From assembly GCA_963573315.1 (NCBI GenBank), contig OY752143.1, forward strand, positions 3,038,001 through 3,102,000: a stretch of DNA of 64,000 bases. Direction: 5' to 3'. Source of the DNA: Entomortierella parvispora (Eukaryota; Mortierellomycota; Mortierellomycetes; Mortierellales; Mortierellaceae). Both the position numbers and the translations under genes were made by a program. Each line of letters opens with the position of its first letter. The first letter of the stretch is position 1. The notes under the pieces are model-generated. The model had not been told where the DNA came from and did no database searches. It worked only from the letters and a program-made list of their open reading frames with translations. This document shows positions 29,541-43,400 of the stretch, one piece after another.

Positions 29541-31753
29541 ATGAAGAACAATAATACACTCATAAACGAAAATCAAATTGTCTCCACTTCTGGCGATCCC
29601 GGTCGTCCCAAAGTTCTAATCGTTGGTGCAGGGTTGGCGGGTCTGTCACTGGGCATGATTCTCCAAAAATCGGATATCCCTTACGAGATTTTTGAAAGTG
29701 CTCCTACCATCAAGCCTGTCGGTAAGATAGCTCAAAGTTTGCCTATTTTTCTTGATGGATCCTTTCGCCCATCGAGCAACAACGACTGATGATGACAACT
29801 CTTTCGGCTTAAATAGGGGCGGCTATGGTCTTTGGGCCTACATTGGCGCCAATGTTCAAGCAATGCGGCATCTATGACGAATTTGTCGCCCTCGGCAAAA
29901 AAAACGCGTCCATCAATGTTTTGAACTCGAAAGGAGGAGAGGAATACAGCGTGAACTTTTCAGATGCAAAGGAAATGTACGCGTGCCCGTGCTGTTTGTT
30001 TGTGCACGTATCGAATCATTCAATGCTAAATCATTCTCTCGAAAACTCCACTTGCTGTGCTATAGGTTTGGAGAGGATGGATACATTCTCACTCGTCCAG
30101 TTATTTACGACTTGATCTATCGTCAGATCCCAAAGGACCGCATCCACCTTGGCAAAAAGATTCTTTCAACGAACCAAGACGACCACTGTGTCACAATCAA
30201 GTGCAGCGACAATCTCGAGTACAAGGGTGACATCCTTGTTGGAGGTAATTATATACCTTGGTTCTTCAACAGATTTCTCTGTTCGGATAAAGAGGAGAGG
30301 TTGTTAACGAAGTTTGTGACGATAGGCGATGGCGCTTACAGCGCAGTTCGAAGGATCATGTACGCTGACATTGAGAAGGAGGGCCATTTGCCTGCGTCCG
30401 ATTCCCTTCCTCTACCATTCCGGACCTTTTGCTTACTCGGGCAGACTCAAAAGCTGGACGTTACCGAATTCCCAGATCTTGCCAAAGAACCTTGTCAATT
30501 CTTCAGCACCTTGGGCGATAACAATCCATACACGGTAAGACCTCGTCCCCAGAATGAGCCTGCTTGTTGAACTATAGAAACCTTGAGTGGCAAGGGAGGA
30601 AATTGACTGACTCTTCCCTTCGAAATTCGTTCATGAAACTTATTAGTGGAGCACATTCACTGCAGCTCAAGGCACCGTCGCATGGGGTGTCATTGAATAC
30701 TTGCCGACCGATGCAACCAGAGAAGATAGGGACTATCGATCCACCAATTGGGGTCCTGAAGCCGCACTCGCGTTTTGTGAGAAGGTGCGCGATCTTCCAG
30801 TCAAATCAGGCGGAGACAAGATATTGACTATCGGAGACTTGATCGACTTGACGCCCAAAGAGCAAATTAACAAAGTCAGACTCGAAGAGAAAATCTTTGA
30901 GACCTGGCACCGTGGTCGAACAGTGCTAATTGGCGACGGTGAGTTGTTGAGCAAGGGAAAAATGAAGCCTTTTCATTTTTTTTCCTCGAATGGGGTTCTT
31001 TACAGCAGATTTGATCTTCAAAGATTGACCATTGGTTTTCGTCGGACATTATCTTTATTATTTTCCGACTTTCAGCTTGCCACAAAGTAAGTACACTGCC
31101 TGATTATTGTCAAGGATCTCGTTTTTGAAAGGTCTATTTCTTTCAGCAGTTGTTCCTGCACAAATCCGCATACCTAACTGGTGGTGGCGTATTTTGTTTT
31201 CTGCACCGATTCAAATAGTTCACTCCAGCAGGAGGCGTCGGTGCGACTAATGCCATTCAAGATGCCGTAGTACTGGCAAACTGGATTCATGCCCTGCCAA
31301 ACAACGCTTCCTCCAAGGAAATTCACCATGCCTTCCAGGCGTATCAGAAGGAGCGCATGCCATGGGTTCAAGAGGCTTTCAAACACAGCAGAACCTTCCA
31401 GATCACAAACTCAAAGGTGAATATTGTAGTTACCTGATGTTGGTTGAGGGGAATGGTGTTACTCCAGCAGTGAACACAAAGACAGGGTGAAAGTTCCTAA
31501 TCCATCTTTTCCTTTTTTTAAATTCGTATTCCAATAGGGGTGTTTGGGTGAAGTATTTCGCTTTGCGGCGAGGCACATGCCGACCTGGATGCAGCGAAGA
31601 ACCGCCATCAGCATGAACCTCAATCGCCCCCAAGTGGCATTCCTGGACCGAGCTGAGGACAATGGGACTGTAAGACCTGCACCTCAGATCAGCCTAGATG
31701 CCAGAATTCCTCTCCCTGGCCAGGAGGCAAGTACTGCAGCGTTATCTATATAA
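29541..31753 (+). CDS. FAD-dependent monooxygenase (PHBH-fold, UbiH/salicylate-hydroxylase type)
   Basis: Eight exons, join(29541..29721,29817..29976,30066..30244,30326..30534,30647..30938,31076..31086,31219..31416,31538..31753), 481 residues, all GT-AG and in frame; one exon is 11 nt. Visible motifs: the Rossmann GxGxxG in VLIVGAGLAGLSLG, the DG motif in VGGDGAYSAVRR, and the second FAD motif GDACHKFTPAGGVGATNAIQDA, which define the aromatic-ring/quinone hydroxylase class. It would insert oxygen into a substrate using NAD(P)H and O2; the substrate is not predictable. The last 70 residues (after FRFAARHMP) are a weakly conserved tail. The start is ATG 29541; the in-frame TTG upstream is not used as a start here. 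Confidence 0.88.
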
Positions 31754-32147
31754 GCCAGTTGGTGGTAACGAACGTAGTACACCTTCTCAATGAGAGACTC
31801 GATTATCACCAAAATAAATTGTCCTTGAAACGTCAGGGCCGGCAGTTGATCTTAACAATCCTCAATGGCAGCAGAAGGTTCTCATATACACTACTGTGGC
31901 TATAGCTATCGGGTCCCGGTAGAGAGAGAGAGTGAGCAGGAAGGAAGAGGACTTCAATGTCCAAGAGTATTTTCACCAATCGGTCAAGTCACGTGCTGAT
32001 CAAGTTCTCTCGAGGGATCAACAGCATTCATGCATCAACGTGCAGCGCTTTCACCCCTCCTTCTTTTACCATTGTACCATCATTGACGACAACATTCTTC
32101 CACCTCACACCACTGCATTTCCTTTTTAACCGATTAATTACCAAAAC
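31754..32147. other. Intergenic / promoter of CGI121
   Basis: 394 bases, no gene seen. Contains a short AG-repeat near 31921-31931 and a CT-rich leader ending at ATG 32148. Confidence 0.4.
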
Positions 32148-33107
32148 ATGGAATCTTTTCCGATCGACACCCTGCCTTCTGTGGGCAACATCCATCTCGC
32201 CTGTTTCACAGGAGTAAAAAACGCAGCAAACCTGAAGGAGCGACTTCAGGTCCAAGACAAGACCCTCACCATTGCCATGGTCGAGTCCAGCTTGGTAAAT
32301 AACACCCACTCCAAATCTCTTTTGCTGATCTTGCCATTAGAAAGAAAGGCCCAGCCGTTCAATCCTGCTGATATGAAAAAGAGTCGTCTCATTTCTAACC
32401 TCAAAAGGCAATGCCAATGTTTATCTTCTACAAGATCATGGACGTTTTCCAGATCTTGCTCGCAGCCACCAAGGCCGCACAGGATAACGAGTCGGGAAAA
32501 CTCAAGACCCAGTCATTGGGCACCGAGATTGTGTATAATCTCTCCCCTACCAACAACGTAAAGTCACCAATACAGACAACGACGACAATCATACTGGTGG
32601 TTTGGTGCCCAACGGTGACCAAAAGGAGACATCCTTTGCTAACGTTTTTGGCTTGTTTGTTCGTTTGTTCGTTTTGTTTATTTACACCCCCTCGCCCCTT
32701 CTACTCCAAACAGATCGCAGAGTCGCTCAAGAGGTTCGGGATCACAGAGGACACGACTTCATTGATTGCTGTCAAGATTGGAGGCGAAGCCGACGAGGCC
32801 TTGGAACTTATGTCAAGCACAGTAGATGGCAACCTCATCTCCTTTTCCAAACTTGATCAAGAAAAGGATATGGGCAGGCTTAGAAAGGTAAAGCAGTCTG
32901 ATCCTCTCTAATTCACATTCACAGTCTCTCCTCATTCCGACCAAATCCACTGTTGCTCGAGTCCAATATTGATCAATTTTGTACTGGTTTCCACTCCCTT
33001 TTGTTTTTTCCACAATGTAGTATTACAAGATCGACCCAAAGGTCACGGACGACAAGGCCATCTTGAACTGGATCATTGGAGGCATTGCCATGAAGAACAT
33101 CCAATAA
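32148..33107 (+). CDS. CGI121: KEOPS/EKC complex subunit Cgi121 (TPRKB orthologue)
   Basis: Four exons, join(32148..32294,32435..32557,32714..32887,33021..33107), 176 residues; all junctions keep frame. Family blocks: IHLACFTGVKNAANLKERL, VESSLIMDVFQILLAATKA, LGTEIVYNLSPTNN, IAESLKRFGI and a C-terminal acidic segment. The pattern F..V.N...L followed by D.FQ.L.A..KA and the SP.N.I.E.L..FG motif identifies Cgi121/TPRKB. The protein binds the Bud32 kinase within KEOPS, which makes t6A37 on tRNAs, and can bind the tRNA 3' end. Length matches the family. The C-terminal helix ILNWIIGGIAMKNIQ is longer than I would expect and may be lineage-specific. Confidence 0.9.
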
Positions 33108-33215
33108 AATACCAATACCTTCAAAACAAAACAGGTTACAACAGACAATATCTTTTTCTTTTTAATGATGGGCAATTAGCTATATACTAAAGAGGAAGAG
33201 GTTCGGTGCATGGAT

Positions 33216-35158
33216 TTAATCGCGGCTGGCGGAGCGGGATCTGCCTCTGCGAGCAACAGGGCTGCGAGAGCGCTCACGGGAAGGAGTGCGCTCGCGAGCA
33301 GCAGCAGGCGAACGCTCTCTGGCAGGGCTGCGCTCACGAGCAACAGGGGAGCGAGCGGCGCGAGCAGCAGGGGAACGCTCGCGCTCACGGGGGGCGGGGC
33401 TGCGAGAGCGACGGCTGCTGTGGCGGCCAGAGCGATCACCACGGTCACGGCTGCGCGAGCGACGGTCACGACTGCTAGCACGGCGACCATGGCTGCGAGA
33501 GCGGGAACGACGACGGTCACGGCCACGACCATAATCGCGATCATGTCTGTCATAAAGATCGTGACGACCACGACGATCACGATCACGATCACGTCCATAG
33601 TCTCTGTCACGACGATCTCTGTCGCGTCCACCTCCACCTCCACGGCCCATATCGCGAGGTGCGGTATCACGGGAAGCATCAAACTACGAGATACATAGGT
33701 CAGTTAGTCACCACAAGTATGGCACAGAGAACATTCTTCCTTTCAGAACAGTCTTAAATGTCTTACGGGACGAAGAGTCACGTTGTTGCCCCTAAGATTC
33801 TCTCCATCCAGAGTCTTCAAAGCGTTTTGTACATCATCAGCGTTGGCAAACTCAACAACTCTAGTAGCGATTCAAGATGATGGTGAATGTTAACAAGTGC
33901 CAATTACGACAGATATACATGTAGACAGTCATGATCCACTGTTGAAGCTTACCCTTGGCTGTCATTGTCCTTGTTGATATCAGCAAAAGTAACCTCGCCG
34001 GCCTTGCGCATGAGGTCCTTGATATCCTGGAGGATTCGGTCCGCGGGTCACGAGGGGGTCACATAGAGATGGAGAACGAGATGGAGTAGGAGGCCATGGA
34101 AGGCAGAGGAGGTTTAGGGTCCACAGAACGGCAAGGCGGTAGGGAAAATCATTCGTATCCGATTTTCGTAGTCGGTAACATCTCCCTCGCAAAATGTACG
34201 GTCAGGCCCAGAGTAGGATTCAAGACACAGCCCAGCCGATCACAATTTCCAAACCAGTCCGTAGGACGATGTCCACAGGTCCTAAGGATGCTGATGCATT
34301 TGACCCATGTTCCATGAACAAACTTCTATGAGTCAGAACTTGGCCAAAGGTGGGGCCGCGCTGTCCGATATCACGGTACTTCTTGAGCTCAATCTTTCGC
34401 CTTGCAAACCAATGCATATTAAAGTGACCTAGGGTCGTCCTTATGGCATCTGGTGGCAGAAGATTCGAGCGAGAAGGCGTCTCCTTTTCTTCCTTGAGCA
34501 GCCGCCGTTCGGTCTTGGGATAGTCCGATCCCTGACGAAATTTGTCCAATGTCCATGTTCATTTTGGGGGGGAGGGGGCAGGATCCAACTTGATTCACGA
34601 TACAAGGGCCAGTCCTTGAGGAAAGAAATAGTTTCGTACCTGCCAGCTGACTCCATGGGAAAGGTTCTCGATGATCAAGCGATGCTCGGTCCTCTCTGGG
34701 GGGCGGAATCTGTCAACGGGGTAGGGCAGCTCTGACATTAATTCAAATTTCAAAAATAATAGGTAACGAGTCGAGGTGGTTCGTCATATCCAGGCATATA
34801 TATACCTGCGGTCATCTCTGTCGTCACGACGGTCGCCACCATCCCGTCGTCTGTCTCCGCGAGCAAGTTCGACAACAAGTCTGTTTGTCCAATAAAGACC
34901 CCATGCAAGAACATGTTAGTGGCTTTGGGCGTACATGGACATCATCTCGAGTCTTTGCTCTTACCTCTCGCCCATGAAGTCCTTGCCGTGGAAGTCATGA
35001 ACAGCATCATCGGCATCCTTAGGGTCACTGAACTCTACAAACCCAAAGCCGTTCTTGAGGGTCACCTCACGAAGGCGGCCATAGTTCTTAAAGAGGCTTT
35101 CGACATCACGGTCGGAGGCATCTCTGGGGAGATGTCCCAAGTACACGCGGGTGGACAT
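33216..35158 (-). CDS. SR-family splicing factor with two RRMs and an RS domain
   Basis: Six exons, complement(join(33216..33683,33767..33860,33953..34026,34640..34709,34806..34880,34965..35158)), 324 residues; frame is kept throughout. RRM1: RNP2 VYLGHL and RNP1 NGFGFVEF. RRM2 is an SR-type pseudo-RRM: HRLIIENLS then SWQDIKDLMRKAGEV, matching the signature SWQDLKD, and GVVEFAN. The C-terminus after about residue 180 is Gly-rich, then a long Arg-Asp/Arg-Ser domain. This architecture is that of SRSF1/4/5/6-like proteins (S. pombe Srp2 type), nuclear factors for exon recognition regulated by SRPK/Clk phosphorylation. Intron 3 (34027-34639) is 613 nt against about 80-100 nt elsewhere in the gene. 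Antisense frames across the RS domain are shadows. Confidence 0.92.
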
Positions 35159-35644
35159 GTTAAGGAAGGAGGTGTGGGGGGAAGTGGGGGGAAAAGGGTG
35201 AAAAAGGAAAAAGGGAAAAGGGAAGGAAGGACGGATGTGCACCTGGGCGGGATGCGGATGAAAGAAAATAAAGAGGCTGATTGATGAGTGAGCAGCAGAC
35301 AGACAGACGAGAGGGAGGCACAGCGGGCGGGGGCATAGGGAGTGCGATGATCGCAATACCGTGACGTACCAGTTTGCTTCCCTGTGGGGAAGGATGCAGT
35401 GCACCCTTGGCCCGCCTGCTTGCCTGGACACTCATCTTCCACTCGCTGCATCATCTCTGCACCTTCCTCCTCCTCCTCCTCCTCCGCCTCCTCTTTACCT
35501 CATCTCATCCTTGTCTCGACCCCTTCTCATCTTATTTAAGACCCTTCTCTTCTTTGTTTCTTATTCAAACAGCTGGGCCAAACATCGCACCAGTAGCCAC
35601 CCGCCCATCCTTCCCCATCTTTCTCCTACCCCACACCTCTCATC
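35159..35644. promoter_or_regulatory. Divergent promoter between the SR gene and SRP54
   Basis: 486 bases. The side next to the SR gene is strongly purine-rich on + (a CT-rich leader for the SR transcript) and the SRP54 side has a TCC-repeat and CT-rich leader ending at ATG 35645. No gene. Confidence 0.5.
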
Positions 35645-37811
<2,167 letters not shown>

Positions 37812-39620
37812 AGCAAGAGAATTTGGTCAAGAACTGGAGACGGACGAAGAACCATTCACTTGTATAAAAGTCATAAGACACAACCACCCACGAAAATAAA
37901 ATAGCTTACATGTAATGAACATTTTTGGTTCTGTCAACGTTGTCTGTATTCTCTCTTGTACTTGCGGACACGAATCTATTCGTTAGAGTCGTCCAAGCGT
38001 TTGCGATGCGTTCGCCTTTGGTGATTACGCAAATGGTTCAACCCATTGCCTATGAGTGTATTTTTGAGGTGCCGATATCCCTCATACACGTTCTTCTAGA
38101 ACTAGAATCAACCTTGAATAATTGGAATATGTGTACGATGCGTAGGCTGAATACCTTCTCAATGGACCGCGTCATGTCTTGAAGATATGAAGAGATGATA
38201 CTTTTTGCAAGGCGCCTGCATCACATACACAATCTCACAGATCCTCTCTCTCAGTCCTTCTCACTTGCTCTCACCTCAATAGTTGGATCTGTTAACGAAG
38301 TTAAGGTGTTTTTGCCAATGACGTGTCCTCGTAGCTGGTCAAAGGATCTTCAGATCGGACAATGTTGCGTTCTCAGCAAGACCTTGACGCTTGGAGAGAA
38401 TATATTTTTATTCTAGGTTTTTTTAATCGAACGCGCACAGGCCAGACGAGCAAAAGGCACCCTCACCCTCCTTCCTTCACTGGTGCCTCGGCCTCGCATC
38501 CCTGGAATCCATAGTGAATGTCGGCAACACGACTGCACAACCACGATCGCGATCTGAACTCACTCTGCAACAACCTCCCACTGCATCTAGCTAGACATCC
38601 ACACATTCCGCAACATTCCCACTCTTTTGATTCTCTTTCTCTTCTTTTGCTCACCATTGACCACAAAAAGGACCACTCCTTCACACATCCACTTCTTGCC
38701 GAGTCTCTCATCACGGCCATCTTCACTCGACCGCAAACTTGCACTGCCTCAAATATCCCCGGAGAATCAAGGTCGTAATCCGTCAAAGAGAAGAAAGAGG
38801 TGTCGTGCAAAAATTCGTAAGTGAGGATCCTCAGTATCTCGGACCTTGCCACGACTTTTCTTTCAGTTTGGCCTCAACAGTGGCTGATCTTCTCCCCGAG
38901 TGCCCATCATCCTCTTCTAGCATCACCTTGCGACAAACTGAGACGACATTCTCTCATCGCAACCTTGGATTCCTCCGCATCCATCTTCCGACAGTGCCGC
39001 GAGTTTGCCTTGCCGTGGACGTTACTCGCGGTTTTTTTTGGATTCTTCGATTTTATTCGAGTTCCTTTAAAAGAAGACTTGGTGTTTTTTTTGTTTTCTC
39101 CACTGCTCCCCATTCAACGCTGATCTCCTTCGTCTCATCCTCGATCCCTTGCATCCTTCTTCACCACCCCGCCTCAAACGCATTGCTCTCTCCTTTAGTC
39201 CCTACTCTACCTCTACTCCCTCTCTGGTATGTGATGGCTATCCACTCACTCTTGTCCGTGTGTGCGTCCTGTTCTTGCCGCACCACTGCCCCGTCTCTCT
39301 GCCGCCAAATTCTTCATCGGGCGACCTTGACTATCATCCTTGCTGCTTGCACTCTTCAGTATCCCATGCCGGCCCTCCTGTGATCTCTCTGCTCGCTGTC
39401 AAACAACTTGAGCATAGTCTCCTCCCAGTCACTCGCTGTCTTTTGGCCAGCTTGTCGATCCATCGCCAGTACCCTAGTACCGGTCGTTCGCCTCCTAGTC
39501 GGCGTTGCTGTGGACATTTCTGCTCCTTCAAATGCCCCATGGGCAACCCTCCCCGTATCCACCGCACTCGTTTCCTCACTATTCTCACAGACTCTGCACC
39601 ATCAAAAAGTCGCTACCACT
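37812..39620. other. Long region without a recognised gene
   Basis: 1.8 kb. 37812-38420 is the SRP54 3' flank, AT-rich. 38430-39610 is very CT-rich on + with several open frames up to 214 codons of low-complexity Ser/Leu/Pro text and no family resemblance; it looks like transcribed leader or promoter sequence of the downstream genes rather than coding sequence. Confidence 0.45.
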
Positions 39621-40022
39621 ATGGCAGTCTACTATTCTGAGAATTTGAAGAGAAAAAAAATTACTCGAGGTGTGAATGGAGACGATTCGATCTCTTTTTT
39701 TTTCATTCACGATTCCTGAATCAGCGAGATCCTTCCAACTTCACTCTGACCGAACTTCTCGCACCAAGGTCCACAGCCCGCATCCCTTCCTTTAATGCAT
39801 CTGCTATACTCTTCTGCTTTGATATCGGCATTGACTCTGTGGGCAAGCTCAAACTCTGTTTTGTAGTCCTTCCATGCTGACCACATATTCTTTCTTCTAT
39901 AGACATTTCCCACAGATACCAGATACCTCATCAACTTCGTCGTAAGAGGAGATAGCGAGTCTGCTGATCTGGCCAAAGCCTCTTACACCCTTTTGGAAAC
40001 TGCAAGGTGGACAGAGCGCTGA
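39621..40022 (+). other. Possible small unrecognised spliced gene
   Basis: Coding-like stretches on the + strand: ATG 39621 starts MAVYYSENLKRKKITR; an open stretch from about 39719 reads PSNFTLTELLAPRSTARIP then FCFDIGIDSVGKLKLCF up to a donor-like GTAGTC at about 39862; after CTTCTATAG at about 39901 a frame reads RYLINFVVRGDSESADLAKA to TGA 40020-40022. The second junction can be joined in frame, the first cannot with the splice sites I see. The text looks protein-like rather than random, but I recognise no family. It could be a small gene, a decayed copy, or upstream exons of the bromodomain gene. Confidence 0.3.
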
Positions 40023-40470
40023 AGACACGGCATATATCGTCGTCGTACGCGTCCTTTTCCGAAAGTCATTCCCATTTCATTTCATTCGCCTCTTGTCCTT
40101 GAGCGCAACTCCTTGGATACTTTTCTTTTGTTCAAAGCCTCAATTCTCTGAGAAACTTCATCCTAGCAAGCTCCTGGAGAGTACAACGCCAGCGTTCATA
40201 CACAGAAACGGCAGATGTCAGACTCTCCGAGCTCCACATCGTCCGCCGCAGCTGGGTCATCCAGTCCTATACCACCGGACAGGTTACAGCCCGGTATATG
40301 GTCTGGATCACGGCCTGAACCCCCGACGACTTCTGCAGAATCGGTTTCAACAGCCACCGCAAAGTCGCCAGTTCATACCCCGTCTCCAGTTCGAAGCGAT
40401 AAAAGAGAAGGTAAATATCGATGATCCATTTTCCTTCCAAAGGAATACTTGATCGACATCGGATCTAATA

Positions 40471-43400
40471 ATGGAGGGCAACTGGGCTCAATGTCATCCC
40501 CAACAACATCTGATAGACCATACTGGCGACCAAATAGGATCCGACACGGGCTTCAAGATTCGCATCCCCAGAGATTTGCCCAATATTCCGGACGCGTTTC
40601 GCAAACAAAGCTCTGTTCCGGCAACATTGGGCTTGACAGCCGTAGCAATGGATAGACGATCGTTATCAGCGGGAGCCGAGAATTCCGCGAGCATTGCATC
40701 CCTTGACGGGTCTGAACCATTTAAGCGCTCGCACAGTGAGATGCTCTCGACAGAACCAGAGTCCACGAAAATGGCGTTCCCCATCTTTGGTATGTGATAT
40801 CTTTGGGGTTTTTCGATGCGATTTCTTAATTTCGCACTTTTTTTTGTATATATTTTACAATCTCGCCGGAATCTGACACTACTTTCTCTCTCTGGCGCTG
40901 ACAAATGTTCAGTAGACAAGAAACGAAGGGTTGCATCATCATCACCAACCATCTCCGGTCCATCCCCACAGGCTAGCCCAGTCATATCATCACGATCACC
41001 AACAGCAACGTCTACATCTGTTCTCACCAGCATGTTCGCTGCATCCGAGGTTTCCCAGGCAGAGGGTGTTAATTCATCTACATTGCATCCATCAGGGAAA
41101 AAGCGTCCACGAAGCCGCACACAATCAGGCACCAACTCTCCAACAGCTTCCCCCCTTCACGCCAGTTCCTCATCCCCGGGGACCGCACCACTGGCGGACG
41201 CCGAGATTGTCAAAGCAGAGTCGGCACCCTCACCAAGATCATTTGCAGTTCCAACCGTCGTTATTCCGATACAAGCGAAGCGATCTCCTTCTATAGACAT
41301 CGAATTCCTAGAGGTAGAATCTTCGGAGGCAAAGTACCCCGAGTTGACGCCGATGGAGCTCGTTCGGGTTGGCACCATGATATTGGACACTCTATTGAGC
41401 GACCCTATCTGCAGCAACTTTGTGAACAGAGTCCCACCATCGCTTACTGTTTACCACTCCGTCATCAAGAACCCCATGGATTTGACGACTATTGAGGCCA
41501 AGCTTTGGAAGAGTCTTGATGTTCATCAGATTTTGCCGAGTGAACCGTCCACACCGTCTTTGACCGCCGCTACAGACCATCTGAACTTGTCAGCCGTGGA
41601 GGGGTACAAAGGGCTCGAGGACTTTGAGAACGACCTCCATTTGATCTTCCAGAATGCCGTCCACTTCAACAGCCCGAACGATCCAGTCTACAAACATGCC
41701 CAAGCATTTAAAATCCTCTACACGGCTCTGCTGAACACTTGCCGAGAAGGGTGAGTCCCTGTCGTGGTTTAAGCTGCTCGGCAGTAGATCTGTACGTGCC
41801 AGAAACTAATTTGACCCACTATTCTACCATATCATGTCTTTTCTGCATCATAGACAATTGGATCCAGAATCAACGATACCCCAGGAAGTCTATAGTCCAT
41901 CGACAATACCATTGTCTGAACCCGGGTAGGCCAATGAGAAGTTTCTGTAGTTGCGACCGCGTTGGATTACTTGACATATCTTTTCTTAACATCATTTTTC
42001 GTCTTTTTTTTTTTTTTTTTTGGAATGTAGAACGCTATATATTTGCCGAGCGCAAAATCTGCGTGAGATGCGGCAAAAAATGACCGATTTGTCGGTTGAG
42101 CTCTATACCAGTTTTCACCAGCCGCTGATGGAGGTGACTCATGAGATTGGACAGCTTACAGAGGATAAGCCCCGGTTTGTACGGCTCTACATCAGCAAGA
42201 ACCGTCGAGCCCTGTACAGCTGTCGAGACGAACATGGTGCCAAACTCGCCATCGTTAGTGACATGTCGACAGGGAAGCCTTACACAACGCCACTACAGTT
42301 TGCAGAAGACGGAACAACAGTTGTTGGAGGTGGTGAGAAAGTAATACGACTCACAGCACGGGTATTGATCGGCAAGCCCGTGGGAGAGGGTCACGACTTG
42401 TCTACAGTCGGGGATTTGGACTGTCCGAGCACCTGGATCATGGTCGCCTGTGTGAAAGCTATAGCGCTGGACGTGGAAGTTCCTGCACGGTATGAAAAAG
42501 GTGGCCTTAGCAAAATGAGGAGTGAAGTCCTATCTCTTGGTCCCGGAACCAAAATGAGAGCCGATCTCATTCAGATTCTCGCTGATGCCATGGGTCTTCG
42601 ATTGGGAGTGGCCACCCAGGGTTCGACTGGTTCGTTAATCCCTCCTTCAATAACACCGTCGATTGCTCGTTCAAGTATACCAGTCTTGCGACCGCCGAGT
42701 CAGAGGCAACAGCCTCCACCGACGGTGACCATGAACGCACCCCATGGCGACACAGCCCGAGCCATCTTCTCTGCAGAAGGCACGTTACCTCCACCCCGTC
42801 CTCCCCAGCCGTCTCGCGATTCTAAGCGACCGGCATCGTCTCTTCTAGAAGCCGCACGTCTACCACAAAGGCCAGTACTATCGCAGCCCTACGATAAACA
42901 AGACGGCGGACTTGGACTCGGAATCCTGGCGTCCAAACCATTGCGATTGCCTGTAGCACAGTAAGCGGGAAAATGTTACCGGTTGCGATGAGGATCTTTG
43001 CGATAAATACAACTCGAGCTAATATTTTGTTATTTTCTGCATTTCAGTTCTTCACCCCTAGCGGCCAAAGCTCTTTCCATTCCCGCGCCCACCAACATAG
43101 CCGCTCCCGAGGAAATACCTCTGACTCGTAGCAGTCCGAGAATTTCCTCGAATCAAGCCGCTTCTGCTATCCTCATTAGTAAGGAACCTTTGCCAAAAGT
43201 GGAATTCATGGAGCTGGATTCCGAGGTCATTGTGCCCCTATCAAGCGGCTCTTCGGAGCAAAGGGCGCTGACGCGACGTGAGCTGCAACTCCTTCGAGAT
43301 CTCAAGGTAGCAGCTCACGAACGACATATTCCTTACACTCGATGGAGCGATATCGAGCCAACATTGACGGTCGATTCGGCTTTTGGGCTGTTCAAGCGGA

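Noticed and set aside
33176-33698. Large frames on both strands over the Arg/Ser-rich segment
   Set aside because: Codon bias of the RS domain keeps antisense and alternative frames open; the minus-strand SR protein explains the region.
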